The translations under genes were made by a program, and so were the position numbers. A DNA stretch of 64,000 bases from a bacterium (GTDB taxonomy: Bacteria; Armatimonadota; Abditibacteriia; Abditibacteriales; Abditibacteriaceae), in NCBI GenBank assembly GCA_004172935.1, contig SDZD01000007.1:121594-185593 (forward strand). Direction: 5' to 3'. Shown here piece after piece: positions 16,014 through 24,419 of this stretch (its first letter is position 1; every line of letters begins with the position of its first letter). The notes under the pieces were generated by a model. The model was not told the DNA's origin. It worked only from the letters and a program-made list of their open reading frames with translations, and did no database searches.

Positions 16014-16811
16014 ATGCGTTATTTCCTTCCAAAAGTTGTTTTTCTCCTGACTATCGGGGGTGTTTTGGGCGCGAACACTGTTCACGCTCAAGATACCCCC
16101 GCTCCCCCGGCCCCGCCCGAAGGTATGGTTCTCGTGCCCGCTGGCGAGTTTCAAATGGGCACCAATCAGACCGACAATACCAACGACAACCGAGGCACTA
16201 ACACACCTCTCACCTACAACGACGCGCGCCCCCTCCATAGCGTCACCACAAAAGCGTTTCTTCTCGACATCACCGAAGTTACTAACGCCCAGTACAAAAA
16301 GTTCTGCGACGAGACCAACTATCCACCACCACCCCAATGGGTGAGCGGCAAATACCCCGAAGGACAAGACCGATTCCCAGTAACGCGCGTGAGTTGGTTC
16401 GAGGCACGCGCCTATGCCGCATGGTGCGGTAAGCGTCTGCCCACCGAAGAAGAATGGGAACACGCCGCGCGCGGCAACGATGGCCGCACTTACCCGTGGG
16501 GTGAACAATGGGGCGGGCAATTCGTGGTTTGGGAATCTGGCCCTACTAACGTTGGGTCAAAGCCAGCTGGAGCCAGTCCTTATGGTGCCCTCGATATGGC
16601 GGGCAACGTCTCCGAATGGACAAGCAGTTGGTTCGACGGTTACCCGAACTCGCCAACCAAACAGCCCGATTTCGGTAAAAAACTTAAGGTGGTGCGTGGC
16701 GGCGCCTGGTACGGCAGCAATGTTCTTGCTCAGACGTATCACCGCGAAGTGTGTCGGCCCGAACAGCGCAGTATTTGGATCGGTTTCCGCTGCGCTAAAG
16801 ATGTTGGCTAG
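16014..16811 (+). CDS. Exported FGE-sulfatase-fold protein lacking FGE cysteines
   Basis: A 265-residue protein with a signal peptide (MRYFLPKVVFLLTIGGVLGANTVHAQ) and a formylglycine-generating-enzyme/SUMF1 fold: GMVLVPAGEFQMGT, PLHSVTTKAFLLDITEVTNAQYKKFC, PVTRVSWFEARAYAAWCGKRLPTEEEWEHAARG, YPWGEQW and IGFRCAKD. In true FGEs the VRGGSF segment is followed by LCHxSYCxRYR with the two active-site cysteines. Here it reads VRGGAWYGSNVLAQTYHREVC, so both are missing. It is probably a binding or lectin-like member, not a sulfatase activator. The start at 16014 is set by the signal peptide. Confidence 0.85.
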   Translation: MRYFLPKVVFLLTIGGVLGANTVHAQDTPAPPAPPEGMVLVPAGEFQMGTNQTDNTNDNRGTNTPLTYNDARPLHSVTTKAFLLDITEVTNAQYKKFCDETNYPPPPQWVSGKYPEGQDRFPVTRVSWFEARAYAAWCGKRLPTEEEWEHAARGNDGRTYPWGEQWGGQFVVWESGPTNVGSKPAGASPYGALDMAGNVSEWTSSWFDGYPNSPTKQPDFGKKLKVVRGGAWYGSNVLAQTYHREVCRPEQRSIWIGFRCAKDVG

Positions 16812-16818
16812 AAGTTAG

Positions 16819-17844
16819 TCAGGACTTTAGTAGCCACTCTATCCAGCGCGCATGTCCATCTGTGTTTGCTAACGGCATATTGATAAATTCCCCCCGCCTG
16901 TAAATTGTCAGGTGCAGATTCGGTTTGATGTTATTGAAGAGGTGAATGACATCGCGCTGCTTGCCGATTTTGTCGATGCTCTTAAGAAAATCTTGCCGCG
17001 CTTGTAGTGAAATTTGGTTGGCGACATGGGTATGGTAGACGCACACAATGCTCTCTATAGGGATTTCGCGAACTATATCGGGCAGCATAGAAAAGCCATC
17101 CCCTGTACGAAGGTCGAGTGCTGTGTCGCTGCGCTTTTTTAGGGCGGCTTCTAGCAAATTCCTTCTGTCGTGTTGCTCCGGCCAAACCAATGCTCCTAAC
17201 CAAGCCGCCTGATCGGGTATCAAGGTGTCTACGATGTTCAAATCTAAGCCGATGCGATGCGAAATTGACGGTATTGGGAGTTGTAATGCCGGGAGATTCT
17301 CGCCTCGGAAGCTGGAAGTGAGATGGATTTCGGAGGATGGGTCGCCATAAGTGGCGCCAGCGTCATACGAGTAGCTATATTTGTCCCACAACAGGTTGAG
17401 TCCGGCACTGGTTCCGATTTCGACTAAGGCCAGTGGGCGTGAGTCGAAGTGCGATGCTGCAAACAAAAAGGCGGGGAACAGATACGCACATCTCCTGACC
17501 TCGTTGGTTTGAACGAAGCGCGATTTGAGCAGAAAAATGATCTCATCCGCATGGCCCAGAACGAAATCTCTGAAGGCTGGATAGGCGTTGTCGGGGTTCG
17601 CGGGAGAGGGGGTAAACGTTGCATAAAACGCGGCCAATGGATGCGACTTGTTGGCGCTCAGCAGATAGTGGACTGAGGCGAATAGCAAATTGGGAACTGG
17701 TTGCCCTGCTGTCGAGTGCTGAGCGATGTCGAGAAGCGAGTCATCGGCTGCAATCGAACGAGAAAGGGCATAGTAGAGTGGGGAAGAGTCCTTGCATTCC
17801 GATTCGGAGAACTCAACGAAACTGGTGGAGAGTGGGTGAGGCAT
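16819..17844 (-). CDS. DUF2332 family protein
   Basis: A 341-residue soluble protein. Residues such as SPLYYALSRSIAADDSLLDIA, AYPAFRDFVLGHADEI, QTNEVRRCAYLFPAF, ALVEIGTSAGLNLLWDKYSYSYD and IGLDLNIVDTLIPDQAAWLGALVWPEQHDRR match my memory of the DUF2332 family. The EIGTSAGLNL segment looks like a glycine-rich cofactor loop of a Rossmann-type methyltransferase fold; this is inference. It converges with the FGE-fold gene, whose stop is only seven bases away, and diverges from the next gene. No function is assigned. Confidence 0.75.
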   Translation of the reverse strand: MPHPLSTSFVEFSESECKDSSPLYYALSRSIAADDSLLDIAQHSTAGQPVPNLLFASVHYLLSANKSHPLAAFYATFTPSPANPDNAYPAFRDFVLGHADEIIFLLKSRFVQTNEVRRCAYLFPAFLFAASHFDSRPLALVEIGTSAGLNLLWDKYSYSYDAGATYGDPSSEIHLTSSFRGENLPALQLPIPSISHRIGLDLNIVDTLIPDQAAWLGALVWPEQHDRRNLLEAALKKRSDTALDLRTGDGFSMLPDIVREIPIESIVCVYHTHVANQISLQARQDFLKSIDKIGKQRDVIHLFNNIKPNLHLTIYRRGEFINMPLANTDGHARWIEWLLKS

Positions 17845-17971
17845 ATTTCATCCGCTAATGAGAAATTTGGTCGCCAGTTTGGCCAATAAATATCTCGATT
17901 TGGGGAGCAAAAATAGAATTCAGCTCTACTAAAAGGAGACACTTAAGTCGCTTACTGTTCAATACACGCTC

Positions 17972-18442
17972 ATGGACATTTCCGAAAAATGGGGGCTTCC
18001 GCCCGGCTTTGCGCCCGTTCGCTTTGACGTTCCCGAAGAGGCAAAAAACGCTGTTCGTTCCGTTCTGGGGGCGAATGAGCCTGTTATCGTTTCGCTGACG
18101 AACGACGAGGAATTGGTATCGCTGGTGGCGACGCCGGGGCGCATTCTTTCGGTGCGCACTCAGGAAATCGGCATTAGCGCGGGCAACTCTCAGGTGAAGA
18201 CGTTTCCTTATCCCGGTATTTTCAACTTGACTTTGCGCCCTCAGCCGCTTATCGTGTCGTTTGTACTCGAATATCGTACTTCCGTTAACGGAAAAACCGT
18301 CGAAATTGGGCGCCGGGCAGCGCTGGGCAAACCCAAAGCCGATACGTTGACGGGCTTTTCCAGAGAGCAAGGCGAGGCAGCGTTCAACGCTTTGGTGGCG
18401 CTATGGAAATGGAAGAAGGAGCAATTTCAGGGCGATGCCTGA
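17972..18442 (+). CDS. PH-domain-like small protein
   Basis: A 156-residue soluble protein. Alternating beta strands (PVIVSLTNDEELVSLVATPGRILSVRT... KTFPYPGIFNLTLRPQPLIVSFVLEYRT) followed by a C-terminal helix (FSREQGEAAFNALVALWKWKKEQF) recall bacterial PH-like domains (YdbT/bPH type). There is no membrane segment. The gene overlaps the HD-domain gene by eight bases, so translation is probably coupled. Function unknown. Confidence 0.65.
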   Translation: MDISEKWGLPPGFAPVRFDVPEEAKNAVRSVLGANEPVIVSLTNDEELVSLVATPGRILSVRTQEIGISAGNSQVKTFPYPGIFNLTLRPQPLIVSFVLEYRTSVNGKTVEIGRRAALGKPKADTLTGFSREQGEAAFNALVALWKWKKEQFQGDA

Positions 18443-18893
18443 ACCTGACTTCGAGATTTTATGGGAGCACGCCCAGCGCGAGTTCAGGCTAAGGGGTTCG
18501 ATGCATGGCCCCGATCATTGGCAGCGCGTGGAAGCAAATGGGCTACAGTTGGCGGAGTTCACCGAAGCCGATGTGGTCGTAGTGCGGTTATTCGCCCTGT
18601 TCCACGATTGCAAACGCCAAAACGACGATAACGACCCCGATCATGGGCGCCGAGCCGCTACATTCCTTGCAGAGCAACGCGCCGAGTTGTTCGAAATCTC
18701 TGACGAACAGTTCGCTCTACTGCGTGAAGCTGTCGCGTATCATGCCGATGGCACGACCCATCATAATGCCACCATTGGCACCTGTTGGGATGCTGACCGA
18801 CTCGACTTGACCCGCTGTGGGATGATTCCGGCACCGCAATTCTTCTCGACGATGGCAGGGCGTGCCCAGGTTCGCAGGACAACCTCGAAGTGA
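18435..18893 (+). CDS. HD-domain hydrolase
   Basis: A 152-residue metal-dependent phosphohydrolase-like protein. The metal ligands read in order: MHGPDHWQRVEANG (His), LFALFHDCKRQNDDND (the HD pair) and DHGRRAATFL, and then AVAYHADG. The final CWDADRLDLTRCGMIPAP matches the end of a short HD family that acts on small substrates; the substrate is unknown. Its start lies inside the end of the PH-like gene, so the two may form a two-gene unit. gatC follows after about 110 bases with its own ribosome-binding site. Confidence 0.8.
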   Translation: MPEPDFEILWEHAQREFRLRGSMHGPDHWQRVEANGLQLAEFTEADVVVVRLFALFHDCKRQNDDNDPDHGRRAATFLAEQRAELFEISDEQFALLREAVAYHADGTTHHNATIGTCWDADRLDLTRCGMIPAPQFFSTMAGRAQVRRTTSK

Positions 18894-19004
18894 AGAACCA
18901 AGGGATAACGAGCTTTTGTTGCCGCTGTGCTTGTCATTTTTCGCGGGCATTACAGAGAAATCGACTGGGCAGTGCGCCGTGTTTTGTAAATTTCAAAGGA
19001 CGTT

Positions 19005-19298
19005 ATGCGCCTTTCTACCGAAGAAATCAACCACATCGCGCTGTTATCCCGGCTGCAGTTATCGGCTGCCGAACAGGAGCGCGCCCAAAACGAACTAAGC
19101 CAGATTCTGGGCTACTTTGAGGCGTTGTCGGAATTGGACACCGAGGGAGTTGAACCCACAATGCACGCCCTCCCCGTTCAGAACGTGTTGCGTCGCGACG
19201 AAGTGCGTCCCGGACTCACCCGCGAACAGGCCCTGCAAAACGCCCCCGAAAGTGCCGATGGCATGTTCCAGGTGCCCCGCGTGGTCGAAGCCGAATAA
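19005..19298 (+). CDS. gatC: Asp-tRNA(Asn)/Glu-tRNA(Gln) amidotransferase subunit C
   Basis: A 97-residue GatC. The opening [54 protein letters not shown] is typical, followed by [27 protein letters not shown] five bases ahead of the ATG is a good ribosome-binding site. GatC bridges GatA and GatB in the complex that amidates misacylated Glu-tRNA(Gln) or Asp-tRNA(Asn). gatA follows after 41 bases; gatB is separate at 31269. Confidence 0.93.
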   Translation: MRLSTEEINHIALLSRLQLSAAEQERAQNELSQILGYFEALSELDTEGVEPTMHALPVQNVLRRDEVRPGLTREQALQNAPESADGMFQVPRVVEAE

Positions 19299-19339
19299 TT
19301 CCAGAGCTGGGCGCGGGATGTCTCGCGCTCGTTTTTCCC

Positions 19340-20800
19340 ATGTCTTTAACTGATCTTTCCGCCGTTCAACTGGCGAAGCAAATACAATCGAAAGAAGTTT
19401 CGTGTCGCGAAGTAACCGATGCCTTTTTGGCTCGCATCGCGGCGACCGAATCCCAGGTCCACGCTTTTGTGAGCGTAACCGCCGAATTAGCGCAAAGCCG
19501 CGCCGATGAACTCGACGCTAAGTTGGCGGCTGGCGAATCCATCGGCCCGCTCGGTGGCGTGCCCATCGCGCTCAAAGATAACCTCTGCACCAACGGGGTT
19601 AAAACCACCTGTTCGAGCAAAATGCTCGAAAACTTTGTGCCGCCCTATGATGCTCACGTTGTCGAGCGCCTGCGCGAAGATGGCGCCGTTTTCGTTGGCA
19701 AAACCAACCTCGATGAGTTCGCTATGGGCAGCTCGACCGAGAACTCGGCGTTCGGGGCTTCCCATAACCCGTGGGATTTGAGCCGTGTTCCCGGCGGCAG
19801 TTCGGGCGGTTCGACGGCTACGGTTGCGGCGCGTCAGGTGCCGCTCTCGCTGGGCAGCGATACCGGAGGCTCCATTCGCCAACCAGCGGCTTTCTGCGGC
19901 TGCGTGGGCATGAAGCCGACCTATGGACTGGTTTCGCGTTATGGTCTGATCGCTTTCGCGTCATCGCTCGACCAGATCGGGCCTATTTCCAACACGGTTG
20001 AAGATGCGGCGCTGTTGCTGCAATCCATCGCTGGACATGATCGTCGCGACTCGACATCCTCGAAAGCAGCATTGCCGAACTATCAGGCGGCACTTACTGG
20101 CGATGTTCGTGGGTTGAAAGTGGGCATCCCCAAAGAGTTCTTTGGGCAGGGCGTCGAAGCTCCCATCGCCGAAGCCGTGATGAAGGCTATCGACGAACTG
20201 AAAGCGCTCGGCATGGAAGTTGTCGAAGTTTCGATGCCGACCGCTGAATATGCGTTGGCTTGCTACTACATCATCGCTCCGTCCGAGGCGTCGTCCAACC
20301 TCGCTCGCTACGATGGCGTGAAGTACGGCTTGCGCGTTGCGGAGCCGAACGACGATGTCATTAAGATGGCTGCACGCACTCGTGCAGCGGGCTTTGGGCA
20401 CGAAGTCCAGCACCGCATCATGATCGGTACTCATGCGCTTTCCAGCGGCTTCTATGATGCTTATTATTTGAAGGCTCAGCAGGTGCGGACGCTGATTCGT
20501 CGCGATTTCGACTCGGCTTTCGAGAAGTGCGACGTGTTGGCAACTCCCACTGCGCCTTCGGTGGCGTTCCCGTTGGGCGATAAGGCCAACGACCCGATGG
20601 CGATGAAACTGGCCGATGTTTGCACCATCCCCGTCAACATGGCGGGCTTGCCAGGGCTTTCGTTGCCTTGCGGCTTCCAGAATGGTTTGCCAATCGGATT
20701 GCAGTTGATTGGACGCCTTCTCGATGAGACGACATTGCTGAAGGTCGCCGACGCTTACGAGAAAGCGACCAACTGGAAAGACCAGCGTCCCTCGCTGTAA
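19340..20800 (+). CDS. gatA: Asp-tRNA(Asn)/Glu-tRNA(Gln) amidotransferase subunit A
   Basis: A 486-residue amidase-signature enzyme that releases ammonia from glutamine for GatB. The catalytic triad elements are visible: the lysine in [13 protein letters not shown], the cis-serine in [16 protein letters not shown] and the nucleophile in [17 protein letters not shown]. The [26 protein letters not shown] segment and C-terminal [15 protein letters not shown] are typical. Length is normal. A hairpin terminator follows at 20817-20853. Confidence 0.96.
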   Translation: MSLTDLSAVQLAKQIQSKEVSCREVTDAFLARIAATESQVHAFVSVTAELAQSRADELDAKLAAGESIGPLGGVPIALKDNLCTNGVKTTCSSKMLENFVPPYDAHVVERLREDGAVFVGKTNLDEFAMGSSTENSAFGASHNPWDLSRVPGGSSGGSTATVAARQVPLSLGSDTGGSIRQPAAFCGCVGMKPTYGLVSRYGLIAFASSLDQIGPISNTVEDAALLLQSIAGHDRRDSTSSKAALPNYQAALTGDVRGLKVGIPKEFFGQGVEAPIAEAVMKAIDELKALGMEVVEVSMPTAEYALACYYIIAPSEASSNLARYDGVKYGLRVAEPNDDVIKMAARTRAAGFGHEVQHRIMIGTHALSSGFYDAYYLKAQQVRTLIRRDFDSAFEKCDVLATPTAPSVAFPLGDKANDPMAMKLADVCTIPVNMAGLPGLSLPCGFQNGLPIGLQLIGRLLDETTLLKVADAYEKATNWKDQRPSL

Positions 20801-20816
20801 AAATAGGCTGATTGTG

Positions 20817-20860
20817 CGAAAGGGCTTGACTTGTTGAAAGTCGAGTCCTTTCGTAGTTTT
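20817..20860 (+). terminator. Terminator after gatA
   Basis: CGAAAGGGCTTGACTT (20817-20832) pairs with AAGTCGAGTCCTTTCG (20838-20853) with two wobble-type mismatches, followed by TAGTTTTT. It lies 16 bases after the gatA stop. Confidence 0.75.
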
Positions 20861-20892
20861 TAGGGCGTTATTGAGAATTGAATTCTAGTTGC

Positions 20893-20913
20893 TAGTTTTT
20901 AGTCGTTAGTTTT
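20893..20913. repeat. TAGTTTTTAGTCGTTAG repeat, copy 1
   Basis: The 17-mer TAGTTTTTAGTCGTTAG at 20893-20909 recurs exactly, inverted, at 32803-32819 downstream of gatB. A shifted version occurs at 32717-32729. This is a short dispersed intergenic repeat of unknown origin. Confidence 0.65.
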
Positions 20914-20996
20914 GAGTTATGAACTCGGGGCTTTGAGCGTGAAATCATGGTTTTTAGAGGGGAATCGCATCCGATAACTGGGAATTGATTTTTTGG

Positions 20997-21080
20997 ATTA
21001 ATCAATCGGTTTTGATTGATTAATGGGCGGTATTGGGTGGGTTTAAGTATTTAAAAATATGCAAGATTGATTAATCAATC
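20997..21080. repeat. Palindromic AT-rich element, copy 1
   Basis: ATTAATCAATC (20997-21007) and GATTGATTAAT (21014-21024) form an inverted repeat. A 24-bp core starting GTTTAAGTATTT lies at 21041-21064, and a perfect 16-bp palindrome GATTGATTAATCAATC at 21065-21080. The same parts, in mirrored order, lie at 59001-59085. It could be a protein-binding site, a replication- or segregation-related site, or a mobile non-coding repeat. Confidence 0.65.
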
Positions 21081-21114
21081 TTTATTCAATCTTTTAGGGG
21101 TTTATTGAGAAATT

Positions 21115-21141
21115 CACCATAGAGACACGGAGGCACAGAGG
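21115..21141. repeat. CACAGAG-type dispersed repeat
   Basis: CACCATAGAGACACGGAGGC followed by ACAGAGG. It resembles a dispersed repeat wording seen in intergenic DNA of many bacteria, and it is related to 34781-34820 and 10534-10569 in this window. Confidence 0.5.
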
Positions 21142-21317
21142 GATTTTGAGAAGAGTTTTGGGGTCTCGCGAAGGCGCGGAGAGAGGTAAGGCATCGTTAA
21201 AAGGGAAGGAGATCTCGCGTGGGAGTCCATATTTTTAGGATAAATGAAACCGATGTAGCATGGTAAGTTACAAAATAAAGATTTTTTGTGAGAATCGCTC
21301 AGCTGCCATTCGCAGGT

Positions 21318-21815
21318 TTAGTTGTCTGGCGTTTCTTCGCCCAGTAGATGGCGCACTGAGTACATTTGGCCTGTGTGATATGAGATGTGGAATACGGCGT
21401 ACTCCAGAAATTCGCCGTATGTGAAACCGCTTTGGCAGTGGGGAATGCGGGTGGTGGTTTCGGGATTTAATGCCTTGAAATCGGCCATCGCTTCTTGATG
21501 GATGCGTAGCAGTTCGGCGTAGACCTGTGGGGCTGTCATGGCTAACTGCTCGTCCGTCGGTGATGCTTTGATGGTGTTCGGGTAATAGTTGAAGCGAGAG
21601 TCGATGAGCGGGCTGCTGATGCGGCATTGCGTCGAATCGTCGGTCTTATTTATCAGGCGAGTCGCCTCGCCGTAGGCGATGTGGCCTGCCAGTTCGCCGA
21701 CTGACAGCAGCTGTGGCGCGGGGCGTTTCCAGACGTTTTCGTCTGCCATGCCCTCTAGTGCGAATTGCACTTCGTAATAGCCCAACTCCAACAGTTTTAT
21801 GCTTGCTTCAAACAT
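21318..21815 (-). CDS. DinB-superfamily protein
   Basis: A 165-residue four-helix DinB/YfiT-like protein beginning MFEASIKLLELGYYEVQFALEGM. The expected metal-binding histidines are seen in VGELAGHIAYGEA and in the C-terminal YAVFHISYHTGQMYSVRHLLG. The frame is open further upstream to 22061, but that extension runs into the Rrf2 gene and through a strong hairpin (21856-21890), so the ATG at 21815 is preferred. Members often act in thiol-dependent detoxification. Here it lies downstream of an AhpD-like gene and an Rrf2 regulator, which fits a redox theme. Confidence 0.82.
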   Translation of the reverse strand: MFEASIKLLELGYYEVQFALEGMADENVWKRPAPQLLSVGELAGHIAYGEATRLINKTDDSTQCRISSPLIDSRFNYYPNTIKASPTDEQLAMTAPQVYAELLRIHQEAMADFKALNPETTTRIPHCQSGFTYGEFLEYAVFHISYHTGQMYSVRHLLGEETPDN

Positions 21816-21855
21816 AGCCGTAGTTTCTCTTCTTGTTTGAATTGGTGCTGTATGG

Positions 21856-21890
21856 AAAAAGTGGAGTCGCATTATGCGACTCCACTTTTT
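21856..21890 (-). terminator. Strong palindromic terminator after Rrf2 gene
   Basis: Two 17-base arms starting AAAAAGTGGAGTCGCAT (21856-21872) and ending in CTCCACTTTTT (to 21890) flank one central base. A-runs and T-runs on the outside make it work in both directions. It lies 12 bases after the Rrf2 stop and 41 bases before the DinB start. Confidence 0.8.
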
Positions 21891-21901
21891 GTTTGGCGGG
21901 T

Positions 21902-22396
21902 TTAGATTCGGACGCGGTTGCCCAGCCATTCGGCGCTGTCGGCTAATAGGCGTGGATCGAGGGTGTCTTTGAGGTGGCGTGCTAGGTCGCCGATGTTTTG
22001 GGCTTGTAGCGATTTTTTCCAGGCGACTTCGGCCTGGAGCATCGCCACGTGGATAGCGCATGGAAGGCGGTAGGCTCCCGGTTCGGTGAGGCAGATCGGG
22101 CCGCGTTGGCGGATTTCGGAGCAGCGAAAGGCGCTTTCCTTTCCTTCTACCGCTTCAACGACATCGAGCAGGGAAATGGCGTCGGCTTCGCGGCCCAGAC
22201 GATAGCCGCCTTTGGGGCCGGGAACCGATTGCAGAATGCCCGCAGCCGCGAGTGACTTGAGGTGTTTGAGCAGATAGGTTTCCGAAACACCGTGGTATTC
22301 GGCGAGGGTTTTGGCTGGCAATGTCGCGTCGGGGGGGATTGTCGCCAGTATGGCGACGCAGTGAATTGCCCACTCAACGCCTTCGCTCATTTTCAT
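21902..22396 (-). CDS. Rrf2-family transcription regulator
   Basis: A 164-residue regulator. Residues 1-80 form the winged helix: KMSEGVEWAIHCVAILATIP, LPAKTLAEYHGVSETYLLKHLKSLAAAGILQSVPGPKGGYRLGREADAISLLDVVEAVEG. A cysteine set follows in FRCSEIRQRGPICLTEPGAYRLPCAIH; spacing is wider than in IscR/NsrR (C-x5-C-x7-C), so an Fe-S cluster is possible but not shown, and thiol sensing is an alternative. The AhpD-like gene is 52 bases upstream in the same direction and is its probable target. Confidence 0.88.
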   Translation of the reverse strand: MKMSEGVEWAIHCVAILATIPPDATLPAKTLAEYHGVSETYLLKHLKSLAAAGILQSVPGPKGGYRLGREADAISLLDVVEAVEGKESAFRCSEIRQRGPICLTEPGAYRLPCAIHVAMLQAEVAWKKSLQAQNIGDLARHLKDTLDPRLLADSAEWLGNRVRI

Positions 22397-22448
22397 TACT
22401 TCAAGTTTTAGCCTTCTTCGCCCACCAGTGTTGAGGAAAGCACCTCTT

Positions 22449-22922
22449 TTAAGATGCTGCGCGAAGCGCTCTGGTTTCTTTAGAAGCGACAGGCTGGGTT
22501 CCGGTGCTGATAACCATGCGATTCCACGTGTTGATGGTGCTTATGGCTATCAAGAGAGCCAGCATCTGGCTTTTGTCGAAGAAGCGGGCAGCGTCTTCGT
22601 AGATTGCATCGGGCACGCCGTGTTCGCTGACGCGGGTGACATGCTCGGTGAGAGCCAGTACCGCGCGCTCCTGCTCGGTGAAGAACGAGGTTTCGCGCCA
22701 TGCGCTGAGGGTGTAGAGGCGCTGTGGGCTTTCTCCATCGGCGAGGGCTTCGCGGGTGTGCATGTCGAGGCAGAAGGCGCAGCCGTTGATTTGACTGGCC
22801 CGTGTGAAGACCAGATGAATCAAGGGTTTGGGCAAGCCGCTGTTGTGGATGTATTCCTGGGTGGCGCTGAGCGCGCGGTAGGCTGCTGGATCGGAAGTTC
22901 TAAAGTCGATTCGTAATGACAT
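22449..22922 (-). CDS. AhpD-like/carboxymuconolactone decarboxylase-family protein
   Basis: A 157-residue helical protein. The CxxC redox pair reads SQINGCAFCLDMHTREAL, with the His three residues later as in AhpD-type alkylhydroperoxidases. Downstream TEQERAVLALTEHVTRVS and LIAISTINTWNRMVI match the same family. It probably acts as a peroxidase or disulfide reductase. It is cotranscribed with the Rrf2 regulator gene. The plus-strand reading frames across this region are shadows. Confidence 0.9.
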   Translation of the reverse strand: MSLRIDFRTSDPAAYRALSATQEYIHNSGLPKPLIHLVFTRASQINGCAFCLDMHTREALADGESPQRLYTLSAWRETSFFTEQERAVLALTEHVTRVSEHGVPDAIYEDAARFFDKSQMLALLIAISTINTWNRMVISTGTQPVASKETRALRAAS

Positions 22923-22993
22923 GATTATTCTCCTGTTGTAATCATGGATATATTTTATCTGTGATTATTTGGAGAGGCAAGGGGGGCGTTTGA

Positions 22994-24346
22994 TTAGTGA
23001 GGCTGAAGTACTGCTGTGGCTACTGTTAGAGGAGGGAGAGCGATGTTTAATTTGCCGTTGGTGGGAGTGGCGCGGATGGTTTGTTGTGGGGCGGCAAAGG
23101 GTTGAGTTCTATTCGATTGACAGAGAGCGAAAGTTGTGGGCGGGCAGTTTTTTAGCTCGATTTCGAGGGAGTGAGTTTCCGATTCGCTTTTGTTGATGAG
23201 GACCAGGTTATAGCCGTTGGCTTCGTTGTTGGCGGCGAAGAGTTCGACGGTATCGGTTGTGCCTTTGACTTCGTAGAACGAATCTTTGAAGTGAGGGAAG
23301 TTGCGGGCGCCTGTCCAGGCGGCGGCTCCCCGGTAGGCTGGCATGGGGGCGAAATCGGGCAAATCGAGTTCTTTGAGGTGGGGTTCATTGGGCTGTGACC
23401 ATACACCCAATGGGCCGTTCTGGTTGCCGTAGATGTTGGCGCTGCCGCCCGAAGACAGGATGTGGCCGTAGACACTGGCGCACCACACTGTGTTGACGGC
23501 GCTGAAAAATCGTCGGTTTTTGCCGTCAGGAGGCGTGCCGTCGTCGAAACGCCACGAGAAATTCATTTCGGTGACAGCGACTTTTTCAGGCAGATTCAGA
23601 GCGCGCAGGATGCCTCTCATCTCGCGTACCTCGCGACCGAAGGTGGCGGTTTCGGCCAGGGCTTGAGCTGTTGGCAGAGAATTGGTGCCCATGCCGTAGT
23701 GGTGGTAGGAGAGGCCACCGAAGCCTTCTGCCATGCCTTTGGCCCAGTTTTCGAGGGCTTCGCGTTGATACCATGCCCACACTGGCCCCCATAATTTCAA
23801 TTCTGGTTCGAGTTGACGGAGTTCGGCCAGAATTTGCCGGGAGATGCGCAAGGTGCGGACTTCGTCCACGCCTTTGGTATTGGGTTCGTTGACACTCGAA
23901 AAATCAATGCCATCGGTTCCGATGGCGTTCGCGATGCGCTTTGCGTCTCCGGGGGCGATGTCAATGTCGGTGGTGCGTCCACCAAGGACGGCCAGAACGC
24001 GGATATTTCGCTCGCGATACCAATCGACCAGTCTGGGAATATCGAGAGTGGTGGGGGCACCTTGCGCGCTGGTGGTAACACGGCCATCGCGGTAGCCGAT
24101 GGGAATACGGACACGACGGAAATCAAGCGAGTTTTCGGCTTGTGCCAACACTTCCGAGGAGATGGCTGTGGCGCCGTAGGTGGTGCAGCAAATGCCCAGA
24201 TTTTGCGGGGAAGATTGCGCCACAATGCGGTCGAAGTCCACCGTGAAATTGAGCGCTTGCCCCTGAGCGAAGGCGGGCCAGTCGCGGAGTAGTAGCGGGA
24301 TTGCGCTTAGGCCATACACGAACTGGCGCCGGGTGAAATTGGGCAT
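22994..24346 (-). CDS. Tat-exported glycoside hydrolase (clan GH-A)
   Basis: A 450-residue exported enzyme. The N-terminus TRRQFVYGLSAIPLLL is a twin-arginine signal. The (beta/alpha)8 catalytic residues are visible: the acid/base in FSSVNEPNTKG (about E154) and the nucleophile in VAVTEMNFSW (about E260). SYHHYG lies between. The last 90 residues form a beta-sandwich (VELFAANNEANGYNLVLINKSESETHSLEIELKNC), as in GH39/GH30/GH51-type enzymes. The exact family and substrate cannot be set by eye. It is followed in the same direction by nothing for 70 bases; a sulfatase gene lies upstream, which hints at a sulfated polysaccharide. Confidence 0.82.
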   Translation of the reverse strand: MPNFTRRQFVYGLSAIPLLLRDWPAFAQGQALNFTVDFDRIVAQSSPQNLGICCTTYGATAISSEVLAQAENSLDFRRVRIPIGYRDGRVTTSAQGAPTTLDIPRLVDWYRERNIRVLAVLGGRTTDIDIAPGDAKRIANAIGTDGIDFSSVNEPNTKGVDEVRTLRISRQILAELRQLEPELKLWGPVWAWYQREALENWAKGMAEGFGGLSYHHYGMGTNSLPTAQALAETATFGREVREMRGILRALNLPEKVAVTEMNFSWRFDDGTPPDGKNRRFFSAVNTVWCASVYGHILSSGGSANIYGNQNGPLGVWSQPNEPHLKELDLPDFAPMPAYRGAAAWTGARNFPHFKDSFYEVKGTTDTVELFAANNEANGYNLVLINKSESETHSLEIELKNCPPTTFALCQSNRTQPFAAPQQTIRATPTNGKLNIALPPLTVATAVLQPH

Positions 24347-24419
24347 TGGCGAGGCTGTGTTGGTTCAACAGCATAGGACAGCAATGGTGGATAGATGTTG
24401 TTGCCCGCGTCGAATAAGA

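Larger units (their letters stand above)
20801..21317. other. Repeat-rich intergenic region between gatA and dinB-like gene
   Basis: More than 500 bases with no gene. It contains, in order: a terminator, a TAGTTTTTAGTC-type repeat, a palindromic AT-rich element also present near 59001, and a CACAGAG-type repeat. The remainder (about 21142-21267) has nothing that I can name. Confidence 0.7.

Noticed and set aside
21816..22061. 82-residue N-terminal extension of the DinB-like protein
   Set aside because: It runs through a strong terminator and into the Rrf2 gene and is Arg/Pro-rich; the ATG at 21815 gives the normal family start.
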